Of a DNA stretch of 64,000 nt, positions 55,501 to 63,276 are shown one piece after another. The DNA is taken from contig NZ_JAPNJW010000002.1 in NCBI RefSeq assembly GCF_026626745.1, positions 2,752,151-2,816,150 on the forward strand, given 5' to 3'. Position 1 is the first letter of the stretch. Each line of letters begins with the position of its first letter. This DNA is from Nannocystis sp. RBIL2. GTDB lineage: Bacteria; Myxococcota_A; Polyangia; Nannocystales; Nannocystaceae. A program made the position numbers and the translations under genes. The notes under the pieces were generated by a model that saw only the letters and a program-made list of their open reading frames with translations, made no database searches and had not been told where the DNA came from.

Positions 55501-55732
55501 TGTCCTCGACATTGCCCGCCAGCGACTGCTCGCTGAACAGCGTGACCTGCTGCTCGATCTGCTGCGCTGGCAGACCGGTGTACGTCCACACCACGCTGAT
55601 CACCGGGATGTCGACGTCCGGCAGCACGTCGGTGGGCGTCTGCCGGACCACCCAGATGCCCGACAGCAGCAGCATCAGGGCCATCACCACGAACGTGTAC
55701 GGGCGGCGCAGCGCGAGTCGGACGATCCACAT
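52550..55732 (-). CDS. RND family efflux permease
   Basis: 1060 residues with twelve membrane helices in two halves and two large periplasmic domains. Starts with MWIVRLALRRPYTFVVMALM and carries the proton-relay helix region GLALAVGILVDDATVEIENIHRN and the porter-domain pattern of the hydrophobe/amphiphile exporters. TPTDVLPDVDIPVISVV near the start is typical. Substrate cannot be predicted. Second gene of the TetR-permease-adaptor operon. Confidence 0.95.
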   Translation of the reverse strand: MWIVRLALRRPYTFVVMALMLLLSGIWVVRQTPTDVLPDVDIPVISVVWTYTGLPAQQIEQQVTLFSEQSLAGNVEDIQSIQSDSFDGVSVIRLFLQPDADVASAMAQATAVSQTIVRRMPPGIVPPIILRYTASSVPILQLAFSSDTLSEAEIYDHVNQRVRTMLSVVRGTRFPLPAGGKQRQITVDLDPAALRAHGVSPAEVSQTIAAQNLTLPTGAAKIAEREYRISLNSSPEAIAALNEIPLTGAAGRQLFVRDVAHVHDGYAIQTNIARRDGRRSVVLSVMKTGDASTTEVAERVKALVPVIRAAAPEGLEVELLSDQSTFVTRAIDGLLVEGVIAMVLTAAMILLFLGSVRATVLVALNIPLAVIIALLCLRALGATINVMTLGGLALAVGILVDDATVEIENIHRNLAMGKRLTRAILDGAQQIAVPAFVASLCISIVFVSVVFLEGPARFIFLPMGMAVAFAVMASYLLSRTLVPTLAQYLLAEHEDHAPKRGLFARIHHGFEASFERLRARYVGLLAWALGRPRMVATLFAAVVAATVALAPFVGRDFFPQVDAGQVRLHVTAPPGTRIEETERWFSRVEDRIREIVPVDQRESILDFIGMPSGYTLAITDSSNVGSSDGEILLTLAHERTLATADIVRELREVLPREFPELSFYFQPADIVTQILNFGLPSPIDVQVSGAQRDATLKAARSLEAELRAVPGVVDVHLHQIVAAPRLHVEVDRQRAHEAGLSERDVAANLLLMVSSSTQVSPTFWTDPKSNFAYPVAIQVPEHRVDSLAALQGLSLPTAGDEQKLLVDVADFRRATTPVFVSHMNVQPTYNVRADVQDSDLGSAVAQIQAIVQKHREALPPGATIAVRGQAESMQVGFARLGVGLGFAALLVYALMVINFQSWKLPFIILMALPGAAVGIVFTLFATGTTFSIPSLMGAVMSIGVATANSILVVSFANELRPQGLSAAEAALTAGSVRLRPVLMTATAMFIGMLPMSLGLGEGGEQNAALGRAVMGGLAGATLATLGFVPVVYSVLAKRWRAPAIDPDLAEPGDFDARESA

Positions 55733-55774
55733 GGGCGGTTACCGGGGCGGAGCGGGGTCGAAAGAGAGCGTTGT

Positions 55775-55792
55775 AGATGACTGTTTAGTCAA
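55775..55792 (-). promoter_or_regulatory. TetR operator candidate upstream of the permease
   Basis: Perfect inverted repeat TGACT-GTTT-AGTCA (55778-55791). On the coding strand it starts TTGACT, which can serve as a -35 box, so repressor binding would block the promoter. It lies in the 104-bp gap between the TetR and permease genes. Confidence 0.5.
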
Positions 55793-55836
55793 GTTCGAGC
55801 GCGCAAAAACGCGCAGCAGGGCCGGCTCCGAGCGGC

Positions 55837-56484
55837 TCACGTGCTGCGCTGCGGCGGCCCGGCCATGCCCAGCGCCAACCAGGCGGTCTGGGGCAGCTGG
55901 CGCAGCAATTCGAGGTCGTCGTGGACGCGGGCCTGGGTCAGCGCCCCGGTCACGAACGCGAACAGGCTCTTGGCGGCCGCCACCGGGTCGCCCGGGGGCA
56001 GCGCCCCCTCGCCCTGGGCGTCGCGCAGCGCCGTCTCGAGGTAGCGGCGCAGCGCCAGGCTCAGCTCCTGCGCCTTGGCGGCCACCGCGGTCGGCTTCTG
56101 CACGCACTCGCTGCCGACCGCGTGGTGGAAGCAGCCGAGGACCCGCCCGTACTGCTCGCGGACCTCGCCCTGGCGTTCGCTGATGTGGGCGAAGTAGCGT
56201 TGCAACCGCTGCAGCGGCGGGCGCGAGGCCGAGAAGATCTCGTCGAGCACGGGCCGGCGGGTGCCCCAGTGGGTGTCGAGGGCCGTCACCACCAGGTCGT
56301 CCTTGCTGGCGAAGAAGTGGTAGAAGCTGCCCTTGCGCACCTGGGCGCGCTCGCAGATGGCGTCGACGCTGACCGCCCCGTAGCTGGACGTCCAGATCAG
56401 GTCGATGGCCGCCTGGACCAGACGGTCGCGCGCGTCGCCTCGGCTCACGGGTTCGGTTCTACTTGACCGATCGTCTCGGCGCAA
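55837..56484 (-). CDS. TetR family transcriptional regulator
   Basis: 215 residues. The N-terminal helix-turn-helix is clear: RLVQAAIDLIWTSSYGAVSV, then ICERAQVRKGSFYHFFASKDDL. The C-terminal ligand domain has ALDTHWGTRRPVLDEIF and LGCFHHAVGSE. It precedes the RND permease and adaptor on the same strand; the palindrome at 55778-55791 is the likely operator. It probably represses the pump until a substrate binds. Confidence 0.9.
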   Translation of the reverse strand: MRRDDRSSRTEPVSRGDARDRLVQAAIDLIWTSSYGAVSVDAICERAQVRKGSFYHFFASKDDLVVTALDTHWGTRRPVLDEIFSASRPPLQRLQRYFAHISERQGEVREQYGRVLGCFHHAVGSECVQKPTAVAAKAQELSLALRRYLETALRDAQGEGALPPGDPVAAAKSLFAFVTGALTQARVHDDLELLRQLPQTAWLALGMAGPPQRST

Positions 56485-56716
56485 CAGCGCTCTTCACGCG
56501 GCATGGCCCGCCCGCTGCATAACCGGGACGTCCGCGCTCGCGAACCCTGCGCTCGGCGAAGGTCCCGCTGCGTCGCCGAACATCCTCGCGAGCGAACTGG
56601 ACGTCATTCCGTTCGCAGCGAGGCGTCCTCGCTTGCGAAACTCGCGAGCGCGCGTCGCAGTGTCCCGCTCGCTGCATCGCCTGGACTCTTTCGCGCGAAC
56701 TCGCGGTCGCGCTCGC

Positions 56717-56744
56717 TGACATGTCCTTCAGGACAGCATCACCC
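56717..56744. repeat. Two-unit 14-bp repeat upstream of the GH44 gene
   Basis: Units TGACATGTCCTTCA and GGACAGCATCACCC; TGTCC-TTCA-GGACA hairpin. The only strong copy placed ahead of a start codon (28 bp) and not after a stop. Confidence 0.6.
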
Positions 56745-56771
56745 TCCTCGCGCTCGGCTACCCTGGCGGCC

Positions 56772-58595
56772 ATGCAACTTCGTTTAACAAAGATTGCCGC
56801 CCCGTTCGCGCTCCTCTTCACCGCTTGCCCCGACGGCGGCGAGACCACCACCGCCTCGACGCAGGCCACCGGAGACCCGACCGAGGGCACCGGCGCCGGC
56901 CCTGGCGGCGACCCGACCGGAGCGGGCCCGACGGGCAGCGAGACCGACGGCCCGACCGGCGCCGGCCCTGGCGGCGACCCGACCACCGTCGATCCGACCG
57001 ACGGCCCGACCACCAGCGATCCGACCACCGACGGGCCCGACCCCGGCCCGCTCGTCGAGCCCGGCGACCCCGGCAGCGGCGACGTCACTTTTACGATCCG
57101 CGCCGACACCGATCGTCACCCGATCTCGCCGTGGATCTACGGGACCAATCAATACGACGACCTCGCCACCACCAACCGCGGCCTCGGCCTCGTGCGGCAG
57201 GGCGGCAATCGCATGACCGCGTACAACTGGGAGAACAACGCCAGCAACGCCGGGGCCGATTATCAGCACCAGAACGACGACTACCTCGCCTCGCAGCTCG
57301 GCGTCGATGGCAATATCCCGGGCGAGGTCGTGCGGGCGGCCACCGCCGAGGCCCTCGACGCCGGCGCCGACATGCTGGTGACCGTCCCGATCTGCGGCTA
57401 CGTCGCGGCCGACAAGGACGGCGGCGGCGACGTCGACCAGACCCCCAACTACCTCGAGACGCGCTTCCACCCGACCGTCGCCCGCAAGGACGGCCCGTTC
57501 GACAGCGAGCCCGATCCGAACGACGACGCAGTCTACCAGGACGAATTCGTCGCCTGGCTGCAATCCAGGTTCCCCGACGCCTTCTACCCCGAGCGCGCCC
57601 GCGTCCTGTTCTCGCTCGACAACGAGCCCGACCTCTGGTCGCACACGCACGAGCGGATCCATCCCGACCCGGTCGGCTACGCCGAGCTCGTCGAGAAGAA
57701 CGCCGAGTTCGCCGCCGCGATCAAGGACGTCGCCGCCAACGCGATCATCGCCGGCTTCGTCTCCTACGGCTACGGCGGCTACACCACCCTGCAGGACGCG
57801 CCCGACGCCCAGGGCGAGTTCCTCACCTATTATTTGCAGGCGATGGCCGAGGCCGAGGCCGAGGCCGGCAAGCGCCTGGTCGACGTCCTCGATCTACACT
57901 GGTACACCGAGGTCTACGCCAACGGCCAGCGGATCACCGGCGACGACAACTCGCCGGAGTCGGTCGCGGCCCGCGTGCAGGCCCCGCGCTCGCTGTGGGA
58001 CGACAGCTTCCAGGAGGACAGCTGGATCGCCACCGACGTCCTCCAGGGCCCCGTGCGCCTGATCCCGTGGCTCAACGAGCGCATCGACGAGCACTACCCC
58101 GGCACCGGCCTCGGCTTCACCGAGTACAACTACGGCGGCGGCGGCCACATCTCCGGCGCGATCGCCCAGGCCGACGTCCTCGGCATCTTCGGCCGCGAGG
58201 GCGTGACCATGGCCGCCTACTGGGCCCTGACCGATCAGACTTCCATGATCTGGGCCGCCTTCCGCGCCTTTACCAGCTACGACGGCCAGGGCAGCAAGTT
58301 CGGCGACACCTCGATCCACGCAGTGACCTCCGACGTCGCCGCCACCAGCGTCTACGCCAGCACCGACGCCGCCGACCCCGCGCGCACGGTGATCGTCGCC
58401 ATCAACAAGACCGCCGGCCCGCTGACCGCCGCAGTCACCCTCGCCGCCTACGCCGACTACCAGAGCGTCGCAGTGTGGCAACTGACCGGCCCCCAGCCCG
58501 AGCTGACCTCCGGGCCAGCCGTGTCGCCGACCGCCACCAACGCGTTCCTCTACGAGATGCCGGCCTACAGCGTCAGCGTGCTCGTCCCGCAGTGA
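56772..58595 (+). CDS. Glycoside hydrolase family 44 endoglucanase lipoprotein
   Basis: 607 residues from the ATG at 56772. The signal ends at FTAC (Cys18), then a Gly/Pro/Thr/Asp linker to about 110. The catalytic part matches GH44: WIYGTNQYDDL, LVRQGGNRMTAYNWENNASN, acid Glu in FSLDNEPDLW and nucleophile Glu in LGFTEYNYGGGG, with a C-terminal beta domain. GH44 enzymes cleave cellulose and xyloglucan internally. Together with GH45 at the window end and GH31 upstream it suggests plant cell-wall use. Monocistronic. Confidence 0.9.
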   Translation: MQLRLTKIAAPFALLFTACPDGGETTTASTQATGDPTEGTGAGPGGDPTGAGPTGSETDGPTGAGPGGDPTTVDPTDGPTTSDPTTDGPDPGPLVEPGDPGSGDVTFTIRADTDRHPISPWIYGTNQYDDLATTNRGLGLVRQGGNRMTAYNWENNASNAGADYQHQNDDYLASQLGVDGNIPGEVVRAATAEALDAGADMLVTVPICGYVAADKDGGGDVDQTPNYLETRFHPTVARKDGPFDSEPDPNDDAVYQDEFVAWLQSRFPDAFYPERARVLFSLDNEPDLWSHTHERIHPDPVGYAELVEKNAEFAAAIKDVAANAIIAGFVSYGYGGYTTLQDAPDAQGEFLTYYLQAMAEAEAEAGKRLVDVLDLHWYTEVYANGQRITGDDNSPESVAARVQAPRSLWDDSFQEDSWIATDVLQGPVRLIPWLNERIDEHYPGTGLGFTEYNYGGGGHISGAIAQADVLGIFGREGVTMAAYWALTDQTSMIWAAFRAFTSYDGQGSKFGDTSIHAVTSDVAATSVYASTDAADPARTVIVAINKTAGPLTAAVTLAAYADYQSVAVWQLTGPQPELTSGPAVSPTATNAFLYEMPAYSVSVLVPQ

Positions 58596-58696
58596 GCGCT
58601 CGGCCGAATCGCGTTCCTCACGGAGCGCGACGCCGTCGGCGGGAGGAGCAACGGACCGCTGCGGCAGGTGTTGGCGGCGTCCTGGTGCGGCGCTTT

Positions 58697-59794
58697 TCAG
58701 TCGCCCGCGGCAGCGAGCGCCGCGGCGACGTCCTGGTCCTGGGGACCGAGCACGCGCACCAGTCGTCCCGCGGCGTCGAGCACCGCGACCGCGGGGATCT
58801 CCCGCACGCCGAAGGCACGAAAGACCGCACCCGAGGCATCGAGCGCGAGCGGGAGCCGGGTCCCGGTGGTCTTCCTGTACTCGTTCAATTCGTCCTCCGT
58901 CGTCCACAGATTGCTGGAGACCCCCAGCCAATGAACATCGCCCTTCGCCGCGAGAGCCTCGACCTGCTCACGCACGCGACGACAGGCGGTGGCGGTGGCG
59001 GGCCGGCTCTCGGCGAGATACGACTCGCACCACGGGGCGAAGAACACCAGGGCGCTCGGCTTGCCCACGCCGCCCAGGGACACTGTCTCGCCGCCGGTCG
59101 TGAGTGAGAGATCGCGGACGAGGTCCCCGGGCGCGAGCGGGCGCGCGTCCGGACTCGTCGCGGCGACGATCGCGGCGGGGGCCTGGCCGTCGTCGGCGAG
59201 CGCCGCGCGCAGCGCCTCGTCCAGGCGCGCGTCGGCGAGGTGACCGACGTGGGCGATGCGTCCATCGCGGCCGATCAGCACGTGCTGCGGCGTCACGCGC
59301 AGGTTGAACGCCTCGGCGAGCCTGCCGTCGTCGATGACGATCGGCATCTTCAAGCCGAGCTCCTGACGAAAGGCGCGCACGGCCGCCTCGTCGTCGGTGA
59401 AGCCGGTGTTGACCGCGATGACCTCGATGCGGTCCGCCATCTTCGCGTGGATCTCCGCGAAGCCCGGCATCTGCGCGCGACAGGGCACGCACCAGGTCGC
59501 CCAGAACTTGAGGTAGACCGGCTTCTTCCCGACGAGCCGCGCCAGGTCGATCGCCTGGCCGTCGATCGTCGTGAGGGTGATCGCCGGCGCGGGTCGGCCG
59601 ATCAGCCCGGCGCCCGCGGCCACCGCCCGCTGCTCGCCGTCGTCGTCCTGCGTCGCCTCGACTGCCGGCCGCACCTCGAGAGCGTCGCCAGGGCCGGGGT
59701 CCTGGGCCCGACAGGCGCCCAGGGTGGAGAGCACTGCGAGGCCGAGTGCGCGGATTCGCGCTGCCGGTGTTCGTGAAATCATCCGTGCGTTCAT
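58697..59794 (-). CDS. Tandem thioredoxin-like (TlpA) lipoprotein
   Basis: 365 residues. Signal with LGAC lipobox (Cys28). First thioredoxin-like domain (about 60-200): YLKFWATWCVPCRAQMPGF with a full CxxC, and cis-Pro in VTPQHVLI. Second domain (about 225-365): LVFFAPWCESYLAESRP, where the resolving Cys of the WCxxC motif is absent, and REIPAVAVLDAAG. Domain 1 is a likely disulphide reductase of the TlpA/ResA type; domain 2 is probably a binding or partner domain. Periplasmic. No cytochrome maturation genes nearby. Confidence 0.85.
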   Translation of the reverse strand: MNARMISRTPAARIRALGLAVLSTLGACRAQDPGPGDALEVRPAVEATQDDDGEQRAVAAGAGLIGRPAPAITLTTIDGQAIDLARLVGKKPVYLKFWATWCVPCRAQMPGFAEIHAKMADRIEVIAVNTGFTDDEAAVRAFRQELGLKMPIVIDDGRLAEAFNLRVTPQHVLIGRDGRIAHVGHLADARLDEALRAALADDGQAPAAIVAATSPDARPLAPGDLVRDLSLTTGGETVSLGGVGKPSALVFFAPWCESYLAESRPATATACRRVREQVEALAAKGDVHWLGVSSNLWTTEDELNEYRKTTGTRLPLALDASGAVFRAFGVREIPAVAVLDAAGRLVRVLGPQDQDVAAALAAAGD

Positions 59795-60237
59795 CGTCGT
59801 TTCCCTCGCTGCTCAGGACAAGCGGGCGCGCGCCCGTGTGACATGGGGCGGCGATGATTCCACGAGTCGTGGCTGGTCAAGGCGCGGAAGGCGGCCCAGA
59901 TCATGGCGGTCGTATCGGGGGGGGGCCGAACTCACCGAGTCACCTCGTCGCCGCCCGCGTCATCTCCAGTTCGCACTCGTTGACGCGGCCCCGGCATCCG
60001 AGGCACGAGTAGACTCCGTGTTCGGGCTGCTCGGCAAGGAGTGTCGAGGCGCAGCGTGGCAGATAGTATCTGTGCGACGCTCAAGTTCCACCGAGCATGG
60101 TCGCCGCGGGTCGCCGTTCCCGGCAACCGGTTCTGTCTCATCGCGCACGTTGCGCCCCTCGGCCTCTGAGGCCCGTCGCGCACCTGTGGCCGCTTCGACT
60201 ATCGTAGCCTGCCCACCACCTCGACTCTGGCTCACGG
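59795..60237. other. Intergenic region before the NACHT gene
   Basis: 443 bp without a supported gene. It contains a run of nine G at 59917-59925, a possible phase-variable or error-prone tract. The promoters of the divergent TlpA and NACHT genes must be here but are not evident. Confidence 0.35.
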
Positions 60238-63228
60238 ATGTCTCGCACGAACGAAAGAGATGGCAAACAACTCGAGACCCTGCGAATCCGCGAAGTACTC
60301 GCCGACGCGGTGCTCGGCCGTCAGGACATCCCATCGATCCTGCAGATCACGCTCGCCTGCCATTATACCGAGCTCGAGGCGGAGGTCGAAGCCGAGGGCG
60401 ACTATGTCGCCAGGAAGTGGTCGGTCCGCGATCGCGTGCCCGGGAACCAACTCCGCGTCGAGCCATCCCTGACCGCTGCAATCGAGCGCAGCCGGGAGCG
60501 CTTCATCCTGCTCGAGGGAGATCCGGGGTCCGGAAAAACCGTCTCGCTCCGCAAGGTCGAGAAGAACTTCGCCACGCAGATCCGGCAGGACCCGCACTGT
60601 CCGCTCCCGCTGCCGCTGTATGTGAACCTCAAATACATCTCACCCGGAGACGGACAGGCGCTCGACAAATTGCGGACATGCATCCTGCGAGCGCTGCACT
60701 CTGACCCGGCAGTGGCTTCGGCTCGCTTCAGCGACGGGTGCAGACACGGCGGCTGGCTGCTCTTGCTCGACAGCTTTGACGAAATTCCGGACGTGCTCAG
60801 CGCCATCGAGGCCGACTCCGCCGTGCAGAGCTATGTCTCGGCGATCCAGGACTTCTGCACCGACATCAACCTCGTCGCTGCCACGAACTGCCGCGTCCTT
60901 GTAGCCTCCAGGAGTTACCGCGGCCCGCGCGTAGTAAACTGGAGCCGGTTTCACTTGCGCCCGCTCACCGAGGACCGCCGACGCGTGTTCCTCGCCAATT
61001 GTGGGCTCGACACCGAGCAGGTCCGGCGCCTCTCCGAAGACCTGGTCACCGCCCCTCCGGGCTGGGCACATAATCCACTGACCTTGAGCATGCTGTGCGA
61101 GTTGAGCAAGGCCGGTGAGCCTTTTCCACCCAACGTCTACACACTGTTCGATAAATATCTAAATCTGCGTTTCAATCGCGATGCGGGTCGCGTTCGCGAG
61201 ATCTACGGAGGCGGGGTCGACGAGCTGCGACGCTCTGCCGAGGAGATAGCCTTCGTCATGTGGGCCGAGCCCAGCCTCGGTCAAGTCCCCTCCAATCGTG
61301 CCGTGTCGGCGGCGCTGCTGAAGTTCGATCGTCCTGCCGTGAACGTTGACAGGGTCCTTGAAACGATCCAGCAGCTCGAGCTCGCCCTGAGCGAGGATCA
61401 AGCCGATGGCGCTCACACCCACTTTCGTCACCGTCGCCTCCAGGAATACTTCGCCACTCGCGTAGTCGTACGCGAGCCCGAACTGTTGTCTCCGGACCTG
61501 CTGTTGTTCGATGGTCGCTGGCGCGAGGCCTGCGTCGTCTTGCTGCAGCACAGTCCCGTCGAACGACTGACGGGTGTACTCGCTGCCGCCGAGCGCTTCG
61601 TGCTCGCTTGTCACGCGGAGATGGGGTTAGCGGCCGAAGATTTCGCCGTCGCATCCCCCATCGAGGAGGCGAGAGAGCGGACGACCGGGTTCTTGAAGTC
61701 GGCCCCACCTCCGCGACCCCTTGTGTGGCCCAAAAATCTCTACCACGTGATGGACCTGCTGCAGTGCGGCTACGCTTGCCGCCGGGACCTGCCTCAAACG
61801 CTGCAGCAAAGCGCGACGTCTCTGCTCGTCCAGGCATACCGCGCCGGCATCCGCATGGACAAGGTGTACGTCCTCGAGCTGGCTGGGGTGCTCCCTCCCG
61901 GACACCTGGAAGGCCTCGCCCTCACCGCCCTCGACGGCGACAGTGAGCTGCTCCACGACGTCGCGTTCAAACAGCTCCCCCGGGTGAGCAGGCCGTCGAT
62001 CGAGGTTCTCAACCGAATCGAGCGCCTGCTGTATCGCATGACCGTCAACGGGCGGATCGCCCAGGACCGGCTGGCTACCGAGGCCCGGCTCCGCAGAATG
62101 GATCATCCTGCGCTCGTGACTCTGTTCGCCTCGGCGGCATCGTTCTACGAGGTCGAGAACATCCTACGCGTCATCCTGGCAGCCGGCTTTTTTATTGGGC
62201 TCTCGCTCGTCGTCGCCACATCGTCGCTTTCGCCCGGCGAATCGGTCGCCGTCCTGGTAACCGGGCTGCTCGTGTCTGCGCTCGTCCTGTGGATCGTGCA
62301 GAAGTACAGAGGGCAGGCGATATTGTTCCTCGTGACGCTGATCGGCTCGCTGCCGCTGACAATCGCCGTCCTTGAATCCGTCGGAAAGGGCACGGCAGAC
62401 GTCATTCTCGTTACATGCATCTATACGGAGGTCTGCATTTTTAGCATCCGGGCCACCTTGCAGCTGGGTTTGCCCATACCTCGATTTTTGTGGCCGTTCA
62501 CACCGGTCCTCCTCATCATATTTTCCACGGCAGCCCTGGTCCTCAATCCGAAGGTCTTGATGTGGCTCCTTGCCCTGGCGGGCGTCGGTGTCGGCGTAAA
62601 ATACCTGTCCGCTCAGCAAGTGATGCCCGATTGGCTCGATGACTTGTTCGGCATCCCATTCCTGCTGCTGCTGCTCCTCCTGGGCGGGATGGCGGGAGTA
62701 GCCGCGCTCCGCGAATCTGGGCTCGCCGTCCGCGATTTGCTGACCCGGCGTTCCATGGACCGGCACGGCCCCCACGAGCTCACCATCGCAAATCTCCAGG
62801 ACCACCTCGCGCGATTTAGAACTTCTCGCGGGCGCATCGGAATGTTGCGTTCCGTCATGAACGAGAGAGAGGGGGGATTCACCCTCCTGGCCTTCGATCG
62901 CGCGATGTACGGAGAGTTGGAAGCGTTCGTCAGCGCTCTGGAGGTGCATGCGCATCACGCTCGCAGGACGAGCAGCGGCTTTCTCTCCTCGCGCCTGCAC
63001 TTCTCTCCGGATTACGTCGATTCATGTACATCCGCGCAGCAGAAGTGGTGCCTGAAGCACTGTTCGACAGTCGACACCATCGCCGACCTCAGCGTCATCC
63101 TCGACCTCCTGACCCAGCTCCTCGCCCACGTGGCGAAGTCGATGGCCAGCGAAAAAAGCGGTTCTGGCGCAGCCTTGGAGCGCATCGACGGAAGTGACGG
63201 CGCTCCTCTCGCAGTCAGCAGCACGTAG
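60238..63228 (+). CDS. NACHT NTPase with transmembrane C-terminal region (NLR-like)
   Basis: 996 residues. A short N-terminal part precedes the NACHT domain: Walker A GDPGSGKT (94-101), Walker B LLLLDSFDEIPD (174-185) and sensor-like VLVASRSYRG, followed by a helical region with PLTLSMLCELSK and FRHRRLQEYFATR, as in NACHT proteins. Residues about 640-840 contain six or seven hydrophobic segments, so the protein is membrane-anchored, and a soluble C-terminal domain follows (840-996). Such STAND NTPases act as sensors; in bacteria several are anti-phage. Codon use is less GC-rich than the neighbours, suggesting transfer. No partner gene seen. Confidence 0.8.
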   Translation: MSRTNERDGKQLETLRIREVLADAVLGRQDIPSILQITLACHYTELEAEVEAEGDYVARKWSVRDRVPGNQLRVEPSLTAAIERSRERFILLEGDPGSGKTVSLRKVEKNFATQIRQDPHCPLPLPLYVNLKYISPGDGQALDKLRTCILRALHSDPAVASARFSDGCRHGGWLLLLDSFDEIPDVLSAIEADSAVQSYVSAIQDFCTDINLVAATNCRVLVASRSYRGPRVVNWSRFHLRPLTEDRRRVFLANCGLDTEQVRRLSEDLVTAPPGWAHNPLTLSMLCELSKAGEPFPPNVYTLFDKYLNLRFNRDAGRVREIYGGGVDELRRSAEEIAFVMWAEPSLGQVPSNRAVSAALLKFDRPAVNVDRVLETIQQLELALSEDQADGAHTHFRHRRLQEYFATRVVVREPELLSPDLLLFDGRWREACVVLLQHSPVERLTGVLAAAERFVLACHAEMGLAAEDFAVASPIEEARERTTGFLKSAPPPRPLVWPKNLYHVMDLLQCGYACRRDLPQTLQQSATSLLVQAYRAGIRMDKVYVLELAGVLPPGHLEGLALTALDGDSELLHDVAFKQLPRVSRPSIEVLNRIERLLYRMTVNGRIAQDRLATEARLRRMDHPALVTLFASAASFYEVENILRVILAAGFFIGLSLVVATSSLSPGESVAVLVTGLLVSALVLWIVQKYRGQAILFLVTLIGSLPLTIAVLESVGKGTADVILVTCIYTEVCIFSIRATLQLGLPIPRFLWPFTPVLLIIFSTAALVLNPKVLMWLLALAGVGVGVKYLSAQQVMPDWLDDLFGIPFLLLLLLLGGMAGVAALRESGLAVRDLLTRRSMDRHGPHELTIANLQDHLARFRTSRGRIGMLRSVMNEREGGFTLLAFDRAMYGELEAFVSALEVHAHHARRTSSGFLSSRLHFSPDYVDSCTSAQQKWCLKHCSTVDTIADLSVILDLLTQLLAHVAKSMASEKSGSGAALERIDGSDGAPLAVSST

Positions 63229-63276
63229 CGAGCGTCCGGCCGGGCGAACCAGCCTTCCAAGCCGGGCCCCCTCGCC

